In this document: in pieces, positions 33,096 through 44,379 of the stretch | How the letters are laid out: the number at the start of each line of letters is the position of its first letter | How positions within the stretch are numbered: position 1 is the first letter of the stretch | DNA from: Symbiodinium natans | Lineage: Eukaryota; Sar; Dinophyceae; Suessiales; Symbiodiniaceae | DNA: 64,000 bases | Assembly: GCA_905221605.1 (NCBI GenBank) | Contig: CAJNDS010002157.1 | Span: 1,326,501 to 1,390,500 of the forward strand | Direction of reading: 5' to 3' | Translations under genes and position numbers: made by a program | Notes under the pieces: generated by a model | Seen by the model: the letters and a program-made list of their open reading frames with translations, nothing else | Told to the model about the DNA's origin: nothing | Databases searched by the model: none

Positions 33096-34427
33096 GACCC
33101 CCAACTCCTCCTGGTACGGTGTTCCACAATGTCCCATCTGTTCTACACGACAATTGCTGCCGAGGCTTGGGCCTCGCTGCTGGACGGCAGTGGCCCAACC
33201 CCTCAGGGCCGAACGAACTCGGCCATGTGCGCAGGCGACGGCGCTTTGTGTTCCAAGGGCCAGTGAACGGATCACGTCTGGAGTCTAGAGACCTTGCCCA
33301 GGCAGTGGTGGCAAGGCCTATTTGTTTGGCGGCTACAACCACAACAACAACCCCGAGGATCTGGATCGGATGAACGACACTTGGGTTCTGGATTTGTCCG
33401 GCCCCAGCTGGGCGGAGGTGAGCGTGACGGAAGGGACGGCGCCAGCTGGGGCCTCGGCTTCACCTTTTCATCTGGTGTCAGATGTGTCAGGGCAAGTGGC
33501 ACGTGTAGTGCGGGCAGACTCCAGAACAGAGTGTACAAAGCGCATCGAAGTGCCACAGCCACTTCCTGCTATCGCCACGTCCCAAGGTGCGCCGGGCCGG
33601 GCACACCGTCAAATGGTCTGCACGGGGGACAGCCTGCTGGTCTTCGGAGGGCAATCCAAGATTGGGGGCACTTCGCAGGGCCACAATGACCTGTGGAAGC
33701 TCACGCTGGCAACCAGCACCTGGGAGCAGTTGACACCGAGCGGCACGCTGCCCCCTGCCAGGTCTCAACACTCGGCTGTCTGGAATCCTGACACCCAGAG
33801 CATGCTAGTGTACGGTGGAGCCGATAGTACCTTCTTAGGTGACTTGTGGAGCTACAGCTTGACCGCCAACTCGTGGACCCAGCTCACCCCTACTGGGGGT
33901 CCGCTGGGCACAAGGGATGAGCACACGGCCCTCTGGAACCCAGTCGACAACACCATGCTTCTCACCGGGGGCACGCGCAGACACGCATCTTTACCCCCAG
34001 CCGGCAGCGAGGGCAACGACCTCTGGTCCTACGACCCGCAGGCGAACACCTGGACCGAGTTGATCCCACAGGGAAGCCCGAACGCGCCCGCAGGACGGCG
34101 CCAGACCTCCCTCGTCTGGAACACGGCCGCGCAAGCGGCGCTTCTGTTTGCAGGCAACATGGGAAGCCCATCGGTGCTCAACGACCTCTGGGAGTACAAG
34201 GCAGCTTCGAACTGGACGCAGCTTGTCCCCGCGACCAGTCCGCCGGCCCGGCACGACCACCAAGCTGTTTGGGCTTCCACTCAGGCGGGGGATTCCCTTG
34301 AACATCCTTGAGCACTTGATCAGTTCTGCAATTCTGCGTAGGGGCTGTTGCATCGCAGGTCATGATCGTCTTCGGCGGGTATGACGGCTCGTCTTACTTG
34401 GTGGACACCTGGCAGTACACGCCCTAA
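33096..34427 (+). CDS. Unit D, kelch propeller exons with 5-bp insertion
   Basis: Exons by homology: 33096-33234, 33302-33444, 33587-34284 and 34359-34427. The third is 698 bp instead of 693 because five bases (ACACCGTCAAATGG against ACACCATGG) are inserted near 33,608-33,612. If the usual splice is used, this shifts the frame just before blade 2 and destroys the propeller. Without that splice the insertion restores register: a frame of 329 codons (33322-34311) reads from blade 1 through the former intron into blades 2-5. Either the intron has become coding here or the copy is broken. Confidence 0.65.
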
Positions 34428-36192
34428 GGCAGGAAGTCTGACACCGCTCGGGCACTAGAATATTTAGAATGGTCCTCGGGCATATTCAGCCTGGCGAGCA
34501 CGGCTGCGTCCGGGGAGCGTGTTGTCCATGGCAGTTTTGAAGGCGCGCGTAAGTTCGCGCAAGGCGTTGCGACGCATGAGCTAGGAAGCTTGTCGATGAC
34601 GCGATCATTGAGAGACACTTTAGAGCCAGCCTTCGGGGCTGGAGCCCCTTCAGAAATCTTTCACCATGCTTATAATTGGAAAATTTCATCTCTGACCGCG
34701 GTGATTACCTTTCCAGTCGGCTCCGAGGGCCCTTCGGCACACTCTTGCGTACGAGTGGGACGCATTTGGGGTTCGTGGCTCGTGGGACTTTTAAAGCTTG
34801 GGCCGGTTAAAAGCCGAGCTCACCGAGTTGCAGCAGCCGGCAGGTATGGAACTTGTTGTCACCATGGCAACACGCCTGTGGCTTGTGAGCAATCCCACGA
34901 GCCGCCAAACCTATCTAGAATCTAGACCTATCCGTATTCGGATTCAATGCCTTGGATCGGCATTCGTCGGTGAGGACAACAAGTGATCTCTCGTCCGAGC
35001 CTGCAAGTATTCATAGCCACATTAGTGACATGAGTGCCCCGCTAAGTCGCAGTTTCTAGGAAGGCGCGCATTTGCGCACCAGTCCTTCGCATTGCTGAAG
35101 GATCTTGCAAGGCCCCCATGCTCGAAGGTTGCAGAGTTGTAGAGATCCTACAGAGCCCTGAGGCCTGCATCTCAAAAGCAAGTAGGAGCTCAAGGACCAA
35201 ACCGAGGGGTTTTTGGCCTTCGGGTTTAAAGCTTAGGACTGCTGAGTTTAGGTTAGGGTTTGAGGTGAAGGAAGTACTTTGCTGCAGGGTTTGGAGCGCC
35301 ACCCACCCGTTGGAGGCAAGCCACCACGCGCTTTGTGGTGAAGCTGTTGCAGTCACCGGCTGACAGCCTGCAGGCGCCACGTGCGTGGTTTCAATCCTTG
35401 CAAGTCGGTCGCCCTCAAACCTTCTTCTTCCGGTGGGTCGTGCATCGAGAAATCCCTTCCCCCCCCCACCCCCAGCGTGTAGGCGCATGCCCGAATTTCA
35501 GGGTCGAATTGGACTCACTCTCTGTCTCGCTCTCTCGCTCTCTCGCTCTCTGGCTCTCTGGCTCTCTGGCTCTCTCGCTCTCTCGCTCTCTCGCTCTCTC
35601 GCTCTCTCGCTCTCTCGCTCTCTCGCTCTCTCGCTCTCTCGCTCTCTCGTGGTCGTTGCATCTTGCACGATGCTGCAGAGCAAACGTGGAACGCAAGCTT
35701 CGGGCCGGCGCATCCCGTCAACCTCTCGAACGGGAGCAGGGTGAATGTTCAGGAGTTGCCTCGAGTAGCCTTGTTGAGGGCGCAGCTGCTGTCGTTTTCC
35801 GGAGAGTGGATGCTAGGAGGGCGGTGCCGCGTGTTTTAGATCTTTACAGGCCTCTTCCACCTTATCTTCTTCTTGTCCTTCTTCTTCTTCTTCTGTTTGT
35901 TTTATGTGACCAAGCTTGCCAAGCTTCTTCCAACGTTGTGAAGCACAGGGTATGAGCTGGTGATGCACGTTGTCTCGCTCGCGCAGGGGATCCCTTCCGG
36001 AGGATGCCATCGAGGCCTGCGCGTGTGCACACGTCGGTGGCAGTGCAGATGTGCTCGTGTTCGGGTGACTCACACCAAGCAAAGACGACTTGGCACCTGG
36101 CGCGTCTCGTGTGCGGCCACTGGCCCGAGTCCTTTGCGACGCTGGCGCTCCCTTGTAAAAGTAGCCCTCCGCCGCTGTCGATTTGCCGCATC
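34428..36192. other. Spacer D-E and unit E leader
   Basis: No gene. Spacer element at about 34,778-34,985, UUCG-type hairpin near 34,626, CTCTCG tract, CTT tract (35,868-35,893) and leader from about 35,935. Nearly identical to spacer A-B. Confidence 0.65.
35525..35649 (+). repeat. (CTCTCG)n microsatellite, spacer D-E
   Basis: About 20 copies with three consecutive CTCTGG variants near its 5' end. Confidence 0.95.
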
Positions 36193-37609
36193 ATGTTCGC
36201 TGCTGCGCGCCTGGTCGCGCCTCGGCGTTGCAGAAACAGCTTTCTGCTGCGCTCCTTCGTTTTCCTTGCCCACCCTTGCGTCCCATGACCCACCCCCCCC
36301 CCCCCAAATTGTGTGCACGTTTTTTGCTTTTGCGATTTTTGCGCAGGCTGTGGCGGTGGCCCTGGCATCGGCCAGCACTTTCGGTGCCCTCGCTGCCTGC
36401 GAGCGGGAGCAGGAGGGCTGCGAGCAGGCTGCGCTGCTGCAGGTCACGAAGTCCTCCGAAAAGTCGCTGAAGTCGCTGTGGCCCTTCTCGGGCCTCGTGC
36501 AGAAGACGGGACGGCTCCATTCGGAGCTGGATCAGGAGAGGCTGGACGAGGTGCACAAGGTCCATGCGGACATGGAGGCCCTGGCCAAGCAGAAGCTGGT
36601 GGAGTTGGAGTCGAAGAGGATGAAGCGGAACCTCAGCGACTACAACCTGACGCAGGAGGACTTCGGCCTGAGCAACGTGACCCTCACTCTCCTGGACACC
36701 GTGCTGACAGAGATGGGCAGCCTCCTTTCGCAGATCAACGCCTCGCACCTCACGGACGAGCAGCTGCTCCTGGACCTCGCCGAGGGCTTTGTGCAGTGCA
36801 ACACCGACCTGACGGCTCGGCAGGTGCAAAGCGACAACCTGAGCAGCCTGGTGAACGACGCCAGCGACTCCCACGACCTCTGCCGCAGCACCGAGCAGAA
36901 CTTGTCGGCGCAGAACGCCACCGCTTGGGCCGCCTACCTGGCCAAAGGCAGCGAAGCGCAGCCGCAGGAGGTCTTGGACTGCCTGCAGGACTTCGTGAAC
37001 GGATACAGCCCTCAGACGGCCGATCACCTTCAGGCGATCATTGACTGCGCGTCCACCCTCCAGTCGTGGTCCACAACTTTCGGTGTGAACATGACGGGCC
37101 TTCGGGATGCCTACTTTGGGAGCCTGCACGCCCTGAGCAATCACAGCGAAGACTGCCGGGTGAACCAGTCCACGCTGGAAAGCCACTTCTGTGAGTACCG
37201 GCAGCAGCTCGCGGACAGCTGCCTCGCGATGGATGAGTGCTACCAGAATGTAAACCAGACCTTTCATGATCTCCTGGTCACCATCGCCGCCTCCGACTCG
37301 CGCCGTGAGGCCTCCTTCATCGCGGCCACGAAGGTGATTTGCTACGTGAACGTCCTGAAGGCGAACCTCACGCAGCCCGCTGTGCAGGGCTGCCAGGACC
37401 TCGTGGTCGACACCACCGGCCTCGCCGTGGCTATCCCCGTGCCCGCTACAAAGCAGGCCTGCGACACGTCGCCCGTTGCGGACTACCCCTGCAACACGAC
37501 CTGGCAGCAGGAGGAGTACTACAGCAAGAGCTGGTACACGGGCGCCCCGCAGATCCAGCCCGACACCTGCCCGGGGCCCCAGCGGGCCCGCTCCGTTCCC
37601 CTCCCCTGA
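36193..37609 (+). CDS. Unit E, signal peptide and secreted domain, intact
   Basis: Exon 1 is 36193-36213 and exon 2 starts at 36347 (133-bp intron). It is the duplicate of unit B but without B's frameshift and with RMKR retained, so it shows the unbroken form of a type II secreted domain. Private changes include QKTGRL, LQDFVN and QTADHL. The exon ends CPGPQRARSVPLP with TGA at 37607-37609, the same end as B. CAG is followed by CGG, not GC, so the join to the kelch exons must use another donor in type II units. Confidence 0.75.
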
Positions 37610-38347
37610 CGCGTCATTCCCTTTCCTTTGCCTTGCCTTGCACATGGCGGTTTGATGCGGTTTGCACTCGTATGCTCTACTCATTCAGCTTGCGTTGATG
37701 CTGCTTGTGTAAATTATAGAAAGCGCACTCCCACGCCTTGCCTGGCTGCCCCGACTCTTTAGACACAAAGTGCGGAGCTCTGTCATGGCACTCATTGGCC
37801 CAAGTGCAAGCGTTCTTTTTCTCTTGCTTGTTTGTTAACGGGCCCAGGCATATCCTGCGCTGTGTGGGGTGCACCGCCGACGACGACCACGACCACCACC
37901 CTGAATGCCCCGGGTCCTGGTGCAATTTCGGGCCTGTCATGTTCTTCAGGGTGGTGGTCTTGCGGATGTACTGGGATGCTTAACTCTGCATGTTTCAGGT
38001 AAGGTTGGTTCTTCTGTTGATACGGTGGGGCTTTCCAGGTGCCCAGGAACTTCGCACTCCATACCCCGCATGCCCATTTTTCCAGGAGGGAAGCCGCTGG
38101 GCGGTGGACTTGCGCCCTTCAACAATCACCCCAGCGCTGAGAGTTTACAGCCATTTTTTGACCTCCAGACCCCCCGACTCCTCCTCAAAGTGCCTCTCAA
38201 AGTGGGTCCCTTCCAGCTGCACCCTGGTACGGTGTCCCGCCAGGACCCATCTCTGTTCTCTGCGACATTTTTTTGTTTTTTTTTGCTGGCCTTCCCGTCA
38301 CTCGAACGTTTCAAGCCTTCATGGTACTGACTGTTGTGCTTTCCAAG

Positions 38348-40268
38348 CCGAGGCGTGGAGCTCGCTGCTGGATGGCAGTGGCCCAACCCCTCAGGGCCGA
38401 ATCAACTCGGCCATGTGTGCAGGCGACGCGGCGCGTTGTCTTCCAAGGGGGTTGCCAGAGATGCAGAGCCCGGTCACAAGTTAGCACGGCTTAGGCACGC
38501 CATGCAAGAGGTAAGCGTGTAATAAGGCCCGGCGTGACTCCAAAAGATCTCCCAAAAAGCTTCCACAGTGTCAAACACCCCAATCCCGTGGAATGGCCCA
38601 TGGCCCCGGCACATGAGGGCACCTTGAGCCCTAGTCTATTGAAACCTCAAGCCCGAAACTTCTGAACCTAAACCCGAAAACGAGGAGGGCCCAGCACCCA
38701 TCCGAAAAGGTTGCCGTCGCTCCAGTAAGGCCCCATTAAAAAAACACCCCCCAAGAGGGGCGGTCATGTGGGAGCAAATTACGCCCAAGCTCCAAAAGTG
38801 ACGACCGTTCCTCGTGTATGTTGAATCAAAAGTATGCATGGTATGCTTTGCAGATAAGGCCCCCAAATGGTGCAATGATATTCGTTGTTCGTGAGCGCAA
38901 GCGCCACGACGCTTGGTTACCTGCTGGACAACCTTTCAAAATCGGGTACGCTTCTGCAACGCATTCGGGGCAAGACATGTCGGGGCCAAAACAAAGCTCC
39001 ACCTTGTCTAGAGCCTGCGAGGCAGTGGAGGCAAGGTCTATCTGTTCGGTGGCTACAACCACAACAACAACCCCGAGGATCTGGATCGGATGAATGACGC
39101 TTGGGTTCTGGATTTGTCCGTCCCCGGCTGGGCTGAGGTGAGCGTGACGCCAGGGACGGAGCCGGCTGGGACCTCAGTTTCCGCCCTCTCATCTTGAAAG
39201 TGGTGACCGGGCAAGTGCAGTGAGTGTAGTGAGTGTAGTGAGTGTAGTGAGTGTAGTGAGTGTAGTGAGTGTAGTGAGTGTAGTGAGTGTAGTGAGTGTA
39301 GTGAGTGTAGTGAGTGTAGTGAGTGTAGTGAGTGTAGTGAGTGCAGTGCAGATCGCGAGTCGCTGGCGGTGGCCAAGGTGCGCCGGGAAGGACACAGCAT
39401 GGTCTGCACGGGGGACAGCCTGCTGGTCTTCGGAGGGCAATCAATGAGTGGGGGCGTGTTTCAGAGACACAATGATCTATGGAAGCTCACATTGGCAACC
39501 AGCACTTGGCAGCAGTTGACACAAACAAGTGGCACGCTGCCTCCTCCCAGGAGTGGACACTCGGCTGTCTGGAATCCCGACACTCAGAGCATGCTCGTGT
39601 ACGCTGGAGCTGATGGTAGTACTCGTCTCAGTGACCTTTGGAGCTACAGCTTGACCACCAACGTGTTCACCCAACTCACCCCTACCGGGGGTCCACTGGG
39701 TGATAGGTGGGAGCATGCGGCGCTTTGGAACCCAGTCGACAACACCATGCTCATCACCGCGGGCTTTCGCATGAATGTACCGGGCACACCGGGCACGCCG
39801 TTGGGCAACGACCTCTGGTCCTACGACCCGCAGGCCAACACCTGGACCGAGTTGATCCCCCAGGGAAGCCCGAACGCGCCTTCAGGCCGGCGCGTGACCT
39901 CCCTCGTCTGGAACACGGCCACGCAGGCGGCGCTCCTCTTCGCCGGCCACGACGGGCAGTTTCTCGACGACCTCTGGGAGTACAAGGCGGGCACCTGGAC
40001 GCAGCTGGTGCCCGCGTCCAGTCCGCCGGCCCGGGGCTTTCACCTGGGCGCTTGGACTTCCACTCAGGCCACAGGGGTCGCGTGAACATCCTTGGACAGT
40101 CAAGCTCCGGCATTCGGTCTCACGGTTTTCCCAGATTTGGCCAGTTCTGCAGTTCTGTGTAGGGGCATGTAGGGGCCTTTTCACGGCCTTTTTCCGTCGC
40201 AGGTCATGATCGTCTTCGGCGGGTATGACGGCTCTTACTTGGTGGACACCTGGCAGTACACGCCCTAA
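38348..40268 (+). CDS. Unit E, kelch propeller exons (type II)
   Basis: Exons: one ending at 38422 (start uncertain), 39022-39164, 39378-40067 and 40203-40268 (TAA). Blade sequences match unit B, with PSGRRV for PSARRV and GTWTQL for GNWTQL. The intron between blades 1 and 2 contains the expanded GTGAGTGTA minisatellite. A stop (ATCTTGA, about 39,192) upstream of the repeat shows that this stretch cannot be read through from blade 1, so it must be spliced in E. Confidence 0.75.
39215..39349 (+). repeat. GTGAGTGTA minisatellite, expanded
   Basis: About 14 copies of the 9-mer, against about four at the same site in unit B. Confidence 0.95.
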
Positions 40269-42417
40269 GGCAGGAAGTCTGACACGGCTCGGGCACTAGA
40301 ATATTTAGAATGCTCCTCGGGCATATTCAGCTTGGCGAGCCCGGCTGCATCCGGGGAGCGTGTTTTCCATGGCAGTTTTGAAGGCGCGCGTAAGTTCGCG
40401 TAAGGCGCTGCGACGTATGAGCTAGGAAGCTTGTCAATGGCGCCATCATTTAGAGACACTTTAGATCCGGCATTTGCGTGGAGCCTCTTCAGATATCTTT
40501 CGTACAACTCAATTTTACATCTTTAACCATGATACCTTTCCAGTAGGCTCCGAGGCGCTTCGGCACACTCTTGCGTAGAAGTGGGACGCGTTTTGGGGTT
40601 CGTGGCTCGTGGGACTTTAAAGCCTGGGCCGGCCGAAAGCCGAGCTCACCAGGACAGTTGCAGCATCTGCTCGCCGCAGGCAGGTACGGAACATGTTGTC
40701 ACCACGGCAACACGCCTGTGGCTTGCAGCTGAGCAACCCCACGAGCCGCAACCAGAGCGGCCCAACCCAACCCGACCTATCTGTATTCAACGCCTTGCGT
40801 CGGCATTCAGTGAGGACAACAAGTCATCGTCTGAGCCTGTATTCATAGCCACTTTGGCAGCCGTCTGCTGAGTCGCAGTTTCTTGGAATTGTCCTCATCG
40901 GTCGCGCCGAATCTTGAAGGCCCCCATGCTCGAAGGTTGCAGAGTTGGAGACTGGGAGCCGGCAGGATCCGGCAGGATCCGGCAGGTATGGAACTTGTTG
41001 TCACCATGGCAGCAGGGCCTGTGGCTTGCATGTGAGCAATCCCACGAGCCGCCCAATCTAGAATCTAGACCTATCCGGATTCAACGCCTTGGTTCGGCGT
41101 TCGTCGCTGAGGACAACAAGTGATCTCTCGTCCGAGCCTGCAAGTATTCATAGCCACATTACATGAGTGCCCCGCAAAGTCGCAGTTTCTATAGGAAGGC
41201 GCGCATTTGCGCACCAGCCCTTCGCACTGCTGAAGGATCTTGCAAGGCCCCCATGCTCGAAGGTTGCAGAGGTGTAGAGGTCCTACAGAGCCCTGAGGCA
41301 AGTAGAAGCTCAAGAACCAAACCGAGGGATTTTTGGCCTTCGGGTTTAAAGCTTAGGACTGCTGAGTTTAGGTTAGGGTTTGAGGTGAAGGAAGTACTTT
41401 GCTGCAGGGTTTGGAGCACCACCCACCCGTTGGAGGCAAGCCACCACGCGCTTTGCGGTGAAGCTGTTGCAGTCACCGGCTGACAGCCTGCAGGCGCCAC
41501 GTGCGTGGTTTCAATCCTTGCAAATAGTCGCCCTCAAACCTATTTTTCCGGTGGGTCGTGCATCTAGAAATCCCTTCCCCCCCACCCCCAGCGTGTAGGC
41601 GCATGACTGGCCCGAATTTCAGGGTCGAATTGGACTCTCGCTCTCTCGCTCTCTCGCTCTCTCGCTCTCTCGCTCTCTCGCTCTCTCGCTCTCTCGCTCT
41701 CTCGCTCTCTCGCTCTCTCGCTCTCTCGCTCTCTCGCTCTCTCGCTCTCTCGCTCTCTCGCTCTCTCACTCTCTCGCTCTCTCGTGGTCGTTGCATCTTG
41801 CACGATGCTGCAGAGCAAACGTGGAACGCAAGCTTCGGGCCGGCGCATCCCGTCAACCTCCCGAACGGGAGCAGGGCGAATGTTCAGGAGTTGCCTCGAG
41901 TAGCCTTGTTGAGGGTGCAGCTGCTGTCGTTTTCTTACCGACAAGGGTCCTGCGCCGCGCCTGCGCAGCAGTTTAGAGCGAAGGCAGTGCCGGAGAGTGG
42001 TTGGTACCGAGTGTTTTAGATCTTTACAGGCCTCTTCGACCTTTTCTTTTTCTTCTTTTTCTTCTTCTTCTTCTTCGTCTTCTTATTCCTCTTCGTCTTC
42101 TGTTTGTTCTAATTGACCAAGCTTGCCAAGCTTCTTCCCACGTTGTGAAGCGGAGGGTATGAGCTCGTGATGCACGTTGTCTCGCTCGCGCAGGGGATCC
42201 CTTCCGGAAGATGCCATCGAGGCCTGCGCGTCTGCACACGTCGGTGGCAGGGCAGATGTGCTCGTGTTCGGGTGCCTGTTGCTAGGAGACAGCGTCTGAG
42301 CAAGCAAAGCGACTTGGCACCTGGCGCGTCTCGTGTGCGGCCACTGGCCCAAGTCCTTTGCGACGCTGGCGCTCCCTTGTAAACAGTAGCCCGCCGCCGA
42401 TGTCGATTTGCCGCATC
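40269..42417. other. Spacer E-F and unit F leader
   Basis: No gene. Spacer element (about 40,600-40,815) and a second partial copy (about 40,970-41,125), GGATCCGGCA tandem (40,973-40,988), CTCTCG tract, CTT/CGT tract (42,045-42,100) and leader from about 42,140. Close match to spacer B-C. Confidence 0.65.
41634..41784 (+). repeat. (CTCTCG)n microsatellite, spacer E-F
   Basis: About 25 copies, the longest tract, with one CTCTCA variant. Confidence 0.95.
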
Positions 42418-43891
42418 ATGTTCGCTGCTGCGCGCCTGGTCGCGCCTCGGCGTTGCAGAAAAAGCCTTCTGCTGCTCCTTCGCCTTCCTTGCCCACCCTT
42501 GCATCCCATGACCCACACCCCCCCCCCCTCCCAAATTGTGTTCACGTGATTGAGATTGTTTGTTGCTTTTTGCTTTTGCGATTTTTGCGCAGGCCCTGGC
42601 TGTGGCCCTGGCATCGGCCAGCACTTTCGGTGCCCTCGCTGCCTGCGAGCGGGAGGAGGGCTGCGAGCAGGCTGCGCTGCTGCAGGTCACGAAGTCCTCC
42701 GAGTCGCTGAAGTCGCTGTGGCCCTTCTCGGGCCTCGTGCAGAAGGCGGGACGGCTCCATTCGGAGCTGGATCAGGAGAGGCTGGACGAGGTGCACAAGG
42801 TCCATGCGAACATGGAGGCCCTGGCCAAGCAGAAGCTGGTGGAGTTGGAGTCGAAGAGGATGAAGAGGAACCTCAGCGACTACAACCTGACGCAGGAGGA
42901 CTTCGGCCTGAGCAACGTGACCCTCACTCTCCTGGACACCGTGCTGACAGAGATGGGCAGCCTCCTTTCGCAGATCAACGCCTCGCACCTCACGGACGAA
43001 CAGCTGCTCCTGGACCTCGCCGAGGGCTTTGTGCAGTGCAACACCGACCTGACGGCTCGGCAGGTGCAAAGCGACAACCTGAGCAGCCTGGTGAACGACG
43101 CCAGCGACTCCCACGACTTGTGCCGCAGCACCGAGCAGAACTTGTCGGCGCAGAACGCCACCGCTTGGGCCGCCTACCTGGCCAAAGGCAGCGAAGCGCA
43201 GCCGCAGGAGGTCTTGGACTGCCTGCAGAACTTCGTGAACGGATACAGCCCTCAGACGTCCGATCACCTTCAGGCGATCATTGACTGCGCGTCCACCCTC
43301 CAGTCGTGGTCCACAACGTTCGGTGTGAACATGACAGGCCTCCGGGACGCCTACTTTGGGAGCCTGCACGCCCTGAACAATCACAGCGAAGACTGCCGGG
43401 TGAACCAGTCCACGCTGGAAAGCCACTTCTGCGAGTACCGGCAGCAGCTCTCGGACAGCTGCCTCGCGATGGATGAGTGCTACCAGAATGTAAACCAGAC
43501 CTTTCATGATCTCCTGGTCACCATCGCCGCCTCTGACTCGCGCCGTGAGGCCTCCTTCATCGCGGCCACGAAGGTGATCTGCTACGTGAACGTCCTGAAG
43601 GCCAACCTCACGCAGCCCGCTGTGCAGGGCTGCCAGGACCTCGTGGTCGACACTACCGGCCTCGCCGTGCATATCCCCGTGCCCGCTACAAAGCAGGCCT
43701 GCGACACGTCGCCCGTTGCGGACTACCCCTGCAACACGACCTGGCAGCAGGACGAGTACTACAGCAAGAGCTGGTACACGGGCGCCCCGCAGATCCAGCC
43801 CGACACCTGCCCGGGCCTGAACCCGCACCAGCTCCGTTCCCCTCCCCTGAAGCGTCATTCCCTTTGCTTTGCCTTGCACATGGCGGTTTGA
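42418..43891 (+). CDS. Unit F, signal peptide and secreted domain, intact
   Basis: Exon 1 is 42418-42438 and exon 2 starts at 42593 after the 154-bp intron form shared with C. The frame is intact to TGA at 43889-43891. One Lys codon is missing near the start (KSSESL for KSSEKSL). Private changes include LAVHIP for LAVAIP and QQDEYY for QQEEYY. After TCPG the end diverges (LNPHQLRSPP...), and neither CAG|GC nor the B/E end is present. It is the likely donor of the 5' half of unit C. Confidence 0.75.
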
Positions 43892-44379
43892 TGCGGTTTG
43901 CACTCGTATGCTCTACTCATTCAGCTTGCGTTGATGCTGCTTGTAATTTATATATGGCGCACTCCCACGCCATGCCTGGTTGCCCCGACTCTTTAGACAC
44001 AACGTGCGGAGCTCTGTCATGGCACTCATTGGCCCAAGTGCAAGCGTTCTTTTTCTCTTGCTTGTTTGTTAACGGGCCCAGGCATATCCTGCGCTGCGTG
44101 GGGTGCACCACCGACGACGACGACCACCACCACCCTGAATGCCCCGGGTCCTGGTGCAATTTCGGGCCTGTCATGTTCTTCAGGGTGGTGGTCTTGAAAA
44201 CATGCCAGCTGAGACTTCCGGCGCTCTCCTGACCACCAGACCCCCCGACTCCTCCTCAAAGTGGTTCCTTCCAGCTGCCCCCTGGTACGGTGTCCTGCCA
44301 GGTCCCATCTTTGTTCTGTGCGACATTTTTTTGCTGGCCTTCTCGTCACTCGAATGTTTCAAGCGTTCATGGTATTGCT

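Noticed and set aside
39215-39349. CRISPR array
   Set aside because: The units are adjacent 9-mers without spacers, in an intron of a eukaryotic gene.
39053-39444. Thr/Leu, His/Tyr and Ser/Leu-rich minus ORFs over the GTGAGTGTA repeat
   Set aside because: The 9-bp unit is open in several frames on both strands. Only the plus frame in unit F connects to kelch sequence.
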